Shown here: positions 14,937 through 19,894 of the stretch, one piece after another
Position numbering within the stretch: position 1 is the stretch's first letter
Layout: each line of letters starts with the position of its first letter
Source of the DNA: UBA2882 sp051877575
Lineage (GTDB): Bacteria; Bacillota; Clostridia; Lachnospirales; Lachnospiraceae
Assembly: GCA_051877575.1 (NCBI GenBank)
Contig: JBJEJA010000002.1
Location: 1-19,894 of the forward strand
Direction of reading: 5' to 3'
DNA length: 19,894 nt
Notes under the pieces: generated by a model
Seen by the model: the letters and a program-made list of their open reading frames with translations, nothing else
The model's database searches: none
What the model was told of the DNA's origin: nothing
Program-made: the position numbers and the translations under genes

Positions 14937-14982
14937 GACGCACAACGAGGGAGTGAAAATATATCGGGAAGGAGTGCATTTC

Positions 14983-17646
14983 ATGAAGTATTATTTTGAA
15001 AATAAAGAAACTGTATTAAGCCAGATGAATACTTCAGAAAACGGGCTGAGACAGGAAGATGCACAGCAGCGACTTGAGGCAAACGGAAAAAACCGACTGA
15101 AGGATGCATCGGTAAAACCGCTGTTTATAAAGTTTCTGGAGGAACTGGCTGACCCCATGATCCTAATTTTGCTTGCGGCAGCAGTAATCAGTGGTGTTAT
15201 GGCGGTCGTCCAGGATGAGAGCTTTGCAGATGTAATCATCATTCTCACGGTTGTGATTGTGAATGCCGTGCTGGGTGTATATCAGGAGAGCAAGGCAGAG
15301 AAAGCGATTGAGGCGCTTCAGGAGATGGCAGCAGCCACATCAAAAGTTCTGCGTGATGGAAAAATGATGACGATCCATAGTGAGGAACTGGTAGCTGGGG
15401 ATATTGTTGTTTTGGAAGCCGGGGATGCAATTCCGGCTGATGGACGTGTACTGGAAAGTGCTTGTTTGAAAGTAGAGGAAGCAGCTCTTACCGGTGAACC
15501 CATTCCGGTTGAAAAAATGGCTGAACGGATAATTGTGTCTGACGATGCGGAAGAGATTCCTTTAGGAGATCGTAAGAATATGGTTTATATGGGTAGTACC
15601 GCGGTTTATGGCAGAGGAAAGATGGTGGTGACTGATGCTGGCATGGATACGGAAATGGGTAAGATTGCAGATGCTCTGGCACAGACAGAGGAAGGAAAGA
15701 CACCACTTCAGATAAAACTGGGGCAGCTTTCCAGAATATTGACATGGCTGGTGCTCGGCATCTGCATTGTGGTGTTTCTGGTACAGCTTTTAAAAGCAGG
15801 CGGGCTGAATTTTGAAGTGGTATTAGACTCCTTTATGATTGCGGTATCGCTTGCAGTAGCGGCAATCCCGGAAGGGCTGGCGGCGGTGGTTACGATCGTG
15901 CTGTCAATCGGCGTTACGAATATGTCAAAACGCAACGCCATCATTCGAAAGCTGACTGCGGTGGAAACATTGGGCTGTGCACAGGTTATATGCTCAGATA
16001 AGACAGGAACGCTGACTCAGAATAAAATGACAGTGGTGGATTTCTTTGGGGAAGAGGAAAAAGAAATTGCTTCCGCTATGGCTCTTTGCTGTGATTCGGA
16101 AATGGATGAAGACGGGACTGTGACGGGAGAACCTACGGAGAATGCGCTGGTTGTCTGGGCAGATAAGCTGGGCCTGAAAAAAACAGATCTGGATGCGGAG
16201 TTTGTCCGCTGTGGTGAAGCCCCTTTTGACTCACAGCGAAAGATGATGTCGACGGTACATAGGGCAAGAGAAGGATATGTTCAATACACAAAAGGTGCTC
16301 CGGATGAAATCATAAAGAAATGTACGCGATATCTGAAGGAAGGGATTTCCGTACCAATGACAGAGGAATATCGGAAGGGGATACTCGCGGCAAACAAAAC
16401 AATGGCAGATCAGGCGCTGCGTGTGCTTGCCTGCGCAACTCGCATCTGGAAAGAAATGCCGGGGAGCTGTGAGCCGGGGAAGTTGGAGCAGGATCTTTGT
16501 TTTATCGGGCTTTGTGGAATGATTGATCCGGTACGGCCTGAAGTAAAGGCAGCAATCGGGGAGTGTCGTGGGGCAGGGATACATCCTATCATGATCACGG
16601 GGGATCATATAGATACTGCAGCTGCTATCGCAAAAGAAATTGGGATCCTTTCAGACAAGACCTATGCAGTGACAGGTGCAAGGCTGAATGAAATGAGTGA
16701 TGAGGAGTTTGCATCAGAATTCAAAAATATCAGTGTGTATGCCAGGGTACAGCCGGAGCATAAGACCCGCATTGTAAATACCTGGAAAAAGGCGGGCTAT
16801 GTTACTGCCATGACCGGGGATGGTGTAAATGATGCGCCTTCTATAAAAGCGGCGGATATCGGCGTAGGCATGGGCATTACAGGTACGGATGTCACGAAAA
16901 ATGTGGCAGACATGGTTCTGGCAGATGATAACTTTGCCACGATCGTGGGTGCTGTGGAAGAAGGGCGGAGGATTTATGACAATATCCGTAAGGCGATCCA
17001 ATTCCTTCTGGGTTCCAACATGAGTGAAGTGCTTGGGATTTTCACGGCGACGCTGATGGGCTTTACTATTTTAAAACCGGTGCATCTTTTATGGATCAAT
17101 CTCGTGACAGACTGCTTTCCGGCACTGGCATTGGGAATGGAACAAGGGGAGCCGGGGATTATGCACCGGAAACCCAGGGATACAAAGGCAGGTGTTTTTG
17201 CAGATGGCATGGGGATAGACGTACTGTATCAGGGGATTCTGATCACGATTCTTGTATTGGCATCTTATTTTTGTGGACACTATATGGAATTTGGAAACTG
17301 CGCCATGACAGACAGTGCGCATGGTACTACCATGGCATTCCTTACTATGTCCATGGCAGAAATCTTCCACAGCTTTAATATGCGGTCACAGCGATACAGC
17401 ATTTTCAGGCTTGGGACGCATAATAAGGTACTCATCTTTGCAGCAGCAGGTTCACTGATTGCGACAACGATTGTGTGTGAAGTTCCATTCCTGGCGTCTG
17501 CATTTGAGTTCAATTCTGTAGGCTTTGGAGAGTATATGCTGGCGATTTTACTTGGATTTTGTGTGATTCCATTTGTTGAGTTCATAAAATTGATCCAGAG
17601 AAAGGTAGGTAAAGAAAATGAAAAAAATTATAAATGTGGTATTTAA
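14983..17646 (+). CDS. Calcium-transporting P-type ATPase (P2A, SERCA/PMCA-like)
   Basis: 887 aa from ATG 14983 (GGGAAGGAG 8 bp upstream); a TTG-started extension to 14908 would run through the promoter and is rejected. It has all P-type motifs: T-G-E at 170-172, phosphorylated Asp339 in C-S-D-K-T-G-T-L-T, K-G-A-P nucleotide site at 437-440, T-G-D at 539-541 and T-G-D-G-V-N-D-A-P at 611-619. The SERCA site-II calcium ligands are kept: TM4 A-I-P-E-G-L (Glu297), TM5 S-N-M-S-E (Asn679, Glu682) and TM6 N-L-V-T-D (Asn706, Thr709, Asp710). The cation N-terminal and C-terminal domains flank the core, and the chain has about 10 TM helices. It should export Ca2+ from the cytoplasm. The 59-aa membrane protein gene overlaps its 3' end. 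Confidence 0.95.
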   Translation: MKYYFENKETVLSQMNTSENGLRQEDAQQRLEANGKNRLKDASVKPLFIKFLEELADPMILILLAAAVISGVMAVVQDESFADVIIILTVVIVNAVLGVYQESKAEKAIEALQEMAAATSKVLRDGKMMTIHSEELVAGDIVVLEAGDAIPADGRVLESACLKVEEAALTGEPIPVEKMAERIIVSDDAEEIPLGDRKNMVYMGSTAVYGRGKMVVTDAGMDTEMGKIADALAQTEEGKTPLQIKLGQLSRILTWLVLGICIVVFLVQLLKAGGLNFEVVLDSFMIAVSLAVAAIPEGLAAVVTIVLSIGVTNMSKRNAIIRKLTAVETLGCAQVICSDKTGTLTQNKMTVVDFFGEEEKEIASAMALCCDSEMDEDGTVTGEPTENALVVWADKLGLKKTDLDAEFVRCGEAPFDSQRKMMSTVHRAREGYVQYTKGAPDEIIKKCTRYLKEGISVPMTEEYRKGILAANKTMADQALRVLACATRIWKEMPGSCEPGKLEQDLCFIGLCGMIDPVRPEVKAAIGECRGAGIHPIMITGDHIDTAAAIAKEIGILSDKTYAVTGARLNEMSDEEFASEFKNISVYARVQPEHKTRIVNTWKKAGYVTAMTGDGVNDAPSIKAADIGVGMGITGTDVTKNVADMVLADDNFATIVGAVEEGRRIYDNIRKAIQFLLGSNMSEVLGIFTATLMGFTILKPVHLLWINLVTDCFPALALGMEQGEPGIMHRKPRDTKAGVFADGMGIDVLYQGILITILVLASYFCGHYMEFGNCAMTDSAHGTTMAFLTMSMAEIFHSFNMRSQRYSIFRLGTHNKVLIFAAAGSLIATTIVCEVPFLASAFEFNSVGFGEYMLAILLGFCVIPFVEFIKLIQRKVGKENEKNYKCGI

Positions 17647-17797
17647 AATCTGCAAATTTATGATCCATATAGGAGTGCTGCTTCTATTACTGGTGAACAT
17701 TTACATACTGATTATTCCACTTCTGGAGAATCATCCCTGCCCGGATATGCTTCAGAAGGTCAGACGAAAGTTAGGCAAACAGGGGAAGGATGCCTAG
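17618..17797 (+). CDS. Small single-TM protein overlapping the Ca2+ ATPase gene
   Basis: 59 aa, ATG 17618 to TAG 17795-17797, in a different frame from the ATPase and overlapping its last 29 bases. It begins M-K-K-I-I-N-V-V-F-K and has one strong hydrophobic helix (about 14-36, ending I-I-P-L-L), then a basic tail with Lys-Val-Arg-Arg-Lys. A purine-rich AAGGTAGG lies 8-10 bp before the ATG. The overlap implies translational coupling to the pump. The topology and size are those of small regulators of P-type ATPases (KdpF; phospholamban and sarcolipin for SERCA), but no sequence match is claimed. It could equally be a general small membrane protein. Confidence 0.65.
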   Translation: MKKIINVVFKICKFMIHIGVLLLLLVNIYILIIPLLENHPCPDMLQKVRRKLGKQGKDA

Positions 17798-17808
17798 TTT
17801 TTAGGTAT
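17772..17808. promoter_or_regulatory. Inverted TAGGCA/TGCCTA elements after the ATPase operon
   Basis: TAGGCA (17772-17777) pairs with TGCCTA (17791-17796). The latter, as ATGCCTA (17790-17796), also forms a hairpin with TAGGTAT (17802-17808) across GTTTT. The ATGCCTA core is the same as in the two repeats upstream of the ATPase. It may be an operator for the next genes or a weak terminator. Confidence 0.35.
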
Positions 17809-17889
17809 GTGACAGGTGTTTGCCCATAGAAGAAGACAGGAATGGTTTATAGAATGTAGACAAGAAAAGCGAAATGGAGGTGAAGAGTA

Positions 17890-18498
17890 TTGAAAAAAGT
17901 ACGTATGGCAAGGGGCGGGTATATTCTGATTTCGGTCATTTTCTATATTGCCGGAATTGTCTGCATGATGATACCGTCCATATCGCCGCTTACCCTTTGT
18001 ATCTGCGGCGGCCTGATATTAGTTGCCTATGGTATCGTCAAGATCATCGGATATCTGTCCGATGACATGTATGACCTGGCATTTCAGTATGATCTGGCCT
18101 GTGGATTGTTCCTGATGGTACTGGGGGGAATTGTACTTGGATGTAATTTGCGGATTCGTCCGTATCTTTCCCCGGGGCTTGGGCTTCTGATCCTGCTGGA
18201 TGCTGTTTTAAAAGTCCAGACTGCAAAGGATGCAAAAGTGTTTGGACTGGAAACATGGAAATGGATACTGACTTTTTCCATCATAGCAGCTGTTTTCGGC
18301 ATCCTGATCATCATAAAGCCGTTTGAGGGAGGACAGACAAGTCGTATCATCGCAGGATGCGGGCTGCTTGCAGAAGGAATTATGAATCATCTGACCGTTC
18401 AGGAAACGGTGAAAGTAACAAAGCGATTCCCAGACCAGAATGAAAATGAAAAAAATACTGGCGGGGAAGAAAAACAGGTATGTGAGGACAACAGATAA
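17890..18498 (+). CDS. DUF308/HdeD-like membrane protein (copy 2)
   Basis: 202 aa from a TTG start: GGAGGTG (17876-17882) lies 7 bp before it, and the nearest ATG codon is inside the protein. There are six TM helices in three repeats with Pro turns I-P-S-I-S-P, R-P-Y-L-S and K-P-F-E-G-G, the same plan as copy 1 (2990-3580), including the shared P-F-E-G before the last helix. The C-terminus is hydrophilic (N-E-N-E-K-N-T-G-G-E-E-K). The function of the family is unknown. The radical SAM gene starts 37 bp downstream, so they are probably cotranscribed. Confidence 0.85.
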   Translation: MKKVRMARGGYILISVIFYIAGIVCMMIPSISPLTLCICGGLILVAYGIVKIIGYLSDDMYDLAFQYDLACGLFLMVLGGIVLGCNLRIRPYLSPGLGLLILLDAVLKVQTAKDAKVFGLETWKWILTFSIIAAVFGILIIIKPFEGGQTSRIIAGCGLLAEGIMNHLTVQETVKVTKRFPDQNENEKNTGGEEKQVCEDNR

Positions 18499-18535
18499 CA
18501 AAACAAGAAGATAAAATTAAGGGAGGAACCTAATC

Positions 18536-19891
18536 ATGGATGTATCAACAACAATCAAAAAATTCGGTTTGGAGCAGGCTTTTAACTATCTTTATAAGGA
18601 CCCGGAGAAGAATCTCCTGAAACTGATGGACTGGGCAGATAAATTTGCGGGAAATGAATTTGTATCCCAGAGAAAAGTGGTCCGTGAGGCCATAACGAAT
18701 CCGGAGCACCCCTATTACGGGTATGTCCGGCATATCATTAAGGATATCGATCCCCATGTAATGAAAACGACAGCAGTAAATTTCTTTATCAATGCTGCAC
18801 TGGTGGGATGGCCGAAACAGAATGAATGCCGTGAAAAATATGGCTGCAATATTCCCTGGACGATCCTGCTTGACCCGACCAGTGCCTGCAACCTGCACTG
18901 CACCGGATGCTGGGCTGCGGAATATGGCAATAAGCTGAACCTGACTTTTGATGAAATTGATGACATTATCCGTCAGGGCAAGGAACTGGGCGTTTATATG
19001 TACATATATACCGGTGGAGAGCCGCTTGTACGTAAGAAAGATCTGATCCGTATCTGTGAGAAGCATTCGGATTGTGTGTTCCTGTGTTTCACCAATGGGA
19101 CATTGATCGATGAGGCTTTTGCGGATGAAATGCTGCGGGTCGGAAACTTTGTCCCGGCAATTTCTCTGGAAGGATTTGAAACGGCAACGGATCTTCGCCG
19201 TGGAGATGGTGTGTTTAAAAAGGCCACATCAGCGATGAAACTTCTCCGGGAAAAGAAACTGTTTTATGGTATTTCTTCCTGTTATACCAGCGCAAACTTT
19301 GAGTCCATCACATCAGAGGAGTTTTTCGACAGTTTGATCGATCTGGGAGCCTACTTTATCTGGTATTTCCACTATATGCCGGTTGGAAATGACGCATCTC
19401 CTGCGCTGATGCCAACGCCGGAGCAGAGGACGCAGACCTATCACCGTATCCGCCATTACCGTGCTACAAAACCGCTGTTTGCCATGGATTTCCAGAATGA
19501 TGCGGAATATGTGGGCGGCTGCATTGCCGGAGGACGCCGTTACTTCCATATCAATGCCAACGGGGACATTGATCCATGCGTATTCATTCACTATTCCGAT
19601 TCCAATATCCGGGAAAAAACGATCCTGGAGGCACTGCAGTCCCCGATGATGATGGCATATCACGATAACCAGCCATTTAATGAAAATATGCTGCGCCCGT
19701 GTCCGATGCTGGAAAATCCGGAAAAGCTGAGGGCAATGGTGGCAGGAACGGATGCCCATTCCACGGACCTCCAGTCCCCGGAAACGGCGGATCATCTGTG
19801 CGCGAAATGCGATAAATATGCAGAACACTGGAAAACTGCAGCAGATGAATTATGGAAAGAAAGCAGAGTGAAGAAGGGAATAGCAGATTAA
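18536..19891 (+). CDS. Radical SAM enzyme with SPASM-like C-terminal cysteines
   Basis: 451 aa, complete. The radical SAM cluster motif C-N-L-H-C-T-G-C (Cys118, Cys122, Cys125) is preceded by L-L-D-P-T-S-A; Y-T-G-G-E-P at 158-163 binds SAM. The N-terminal 110 residues are a helical extension. The C-terminal part has Cys329, Cys348 (I-D-P-C-V-F), Cys389 (R-P-C-P), Cys422 and Cys425 (C-A-K-C), suited to one or more extra Fe-S clusters as in SPASM/twitch proteins. No RiPP precursor is seen nearby, so peptide modification is not supported; related clostridial proteins occur beside membrane-lipid genes. The substrate is unknown. GGGAGGA is about 9 bp from the ATG. The window ends 3 bp after the stop. 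Confidence 0.9.
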   Translation: MDVSTTIKKFGLEQAFNYLYKDPEKNLLKLMDWADKFAGNEFVSQRKVVREAITNPEHPYYGYVRHIIKDIDPHVMKTTAVNFFINAALVGWPKQNECREKYGCNIPWTILLDPTSACNLHCTGCWAAEYGNKLNLTFDEIDDIIRQGKELGVYMYIYTGGEPLVRKKDLIRICEKHSDCVFLCFTNGTLIDEAFADEMLRVGNFVPAISLEGFETATDLRRGDGVFKKATSAMKLLREKKLFYGISSCYTSANFESITSEEFFDSLIDLGAYFIWYFHYMPVGNDASPALMPTPEQRTQTYHRIRHYRATKPLFAMDFQNDAEYVGGCIAGGRRYFHINANGDIDPCVFIHYSDSNIREKTILEALQSPMMMAYHDNQPFNENMLRPCPMLENPEKLRAMVAGTDAHSTDLQSPETADHLCAKCDKYAEHWKTAADELWKESRVKKGIAD

Positions 19892-19894
19892 GGA

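Noticed and set aside
14908..14982. 25-codon N-terminal extension of the Ca2+ ATPase from TTG 14908
   Set aside because: These bases form the -35, spacer, -10 and leader; a strong RBS precedes ATG 14983 where the family N-terminus begins.
18499..18535. Possible RiPP precursor between DUF308 and the radical SAM gene
   Set aside because: Only 37 bp long and consisting of a leader with RBS; no room for a precursor peptide.
18545..19066. Minus-strand frame of 173 codons over the radical SAM gene
   Set aside because: It is the complement of a conserved radical SAM core and shows no protein family features.
19313..19828. Minus-strand frame of 171 codons over the radical SAM C-terminus
   Set aside because: It is antisense to the SPASM-like region; His/Arg/Cys-rich composition is typical of a complement artefact.
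1..19894. CRISPR array, tRNA, rRNA, complete insertion sequence
   Set aside because: No regularly spaced repeats, tRNA cloverleaf pattern, rRNA sequence or transposase gene with terminal repeats was seen; the only mobile-element gene is the partial relaxase.

Overview
The window looks like a chromosomal stretch from an anaerobic, low-to-moderate GC Firmicute, most likely a gut Lachnospiraceae-type Clostridium. Grounds: purine-rich AGGAGG-type ribosome binding sites, occasional TTG starts, DegV, DUF308 and PgsA proteins of clostridial type, an oxygen-sensitive 2-hydroxyacyl-CoA dehydratase-like set with its ATP-driven activase, and a radical SAM enzyme. The taxon is inferred from protein style only.

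Layout. (1) 1-1891: the 3' two thirds of a relaxase gene from a mobile element, cut by the window edge, then four perfect hairpins, a candidate terminator and decayed sequence. (2) 1892-7137, plus strand: DegV, a broken patatin-like phospholipase, a DUF308 membrane protein, an unknown two-TM protein, an LPG-synthase-TM/flippase-like protein, a membrane-anchored alpha/beta hydrolase and an unknown soluble protein. (3) 7186-8676: a promoter, a short HD-domain protein ending in a long hairpin, and pgsA with its terminator. (4) 8677-9880: a decay zone with a 59-codon ORF and a glycerol kinase (glpK) remnant. (5) 9881-11733: a monoacylglycerol-lipase-like hydrolase divergent from a LysR regulator, with paired repeats between them. 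(6) 11751-14736, minus strand: a three-gene operon of two paralogous dehydratase-like subunits (one DUF2229-type, one HGD-D-type) and a BadF/HgdC-type activase. (7) 14870-19891, plus strand: a Ca2+-type P2A ATPase with a good promoter and repeated operator-like sites, a 59-aa single-TM protein overlapping its 3' end out of frame, a second DUF308 protein with a TTG start, and a radical SAM/SPASM-like enzyme.

Common theme. Many genes touch lipid or membrane: DegV (fatty-acid binding), patatin remnant, LPG-synthase-TM, two hydrolases, PgsA, glpK remnant, two DUF308 proteins and a Ca2+ pump. The reductive operon has the domain set known from anaerobic plasmalogen synthesis (pls) as well as from 2-hydroxyacyl-CoA dehydratases. 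A role in reductive lipid modification is therefore a reasonable but unproven reading. The most original observations are the split, paralogous two-subunit reductase with activase, and the hidden small membrane protein coupled to the Ca2+ ATPase. No rRNA, tRNA, CRISPR array or complete insertion sequence was seen.
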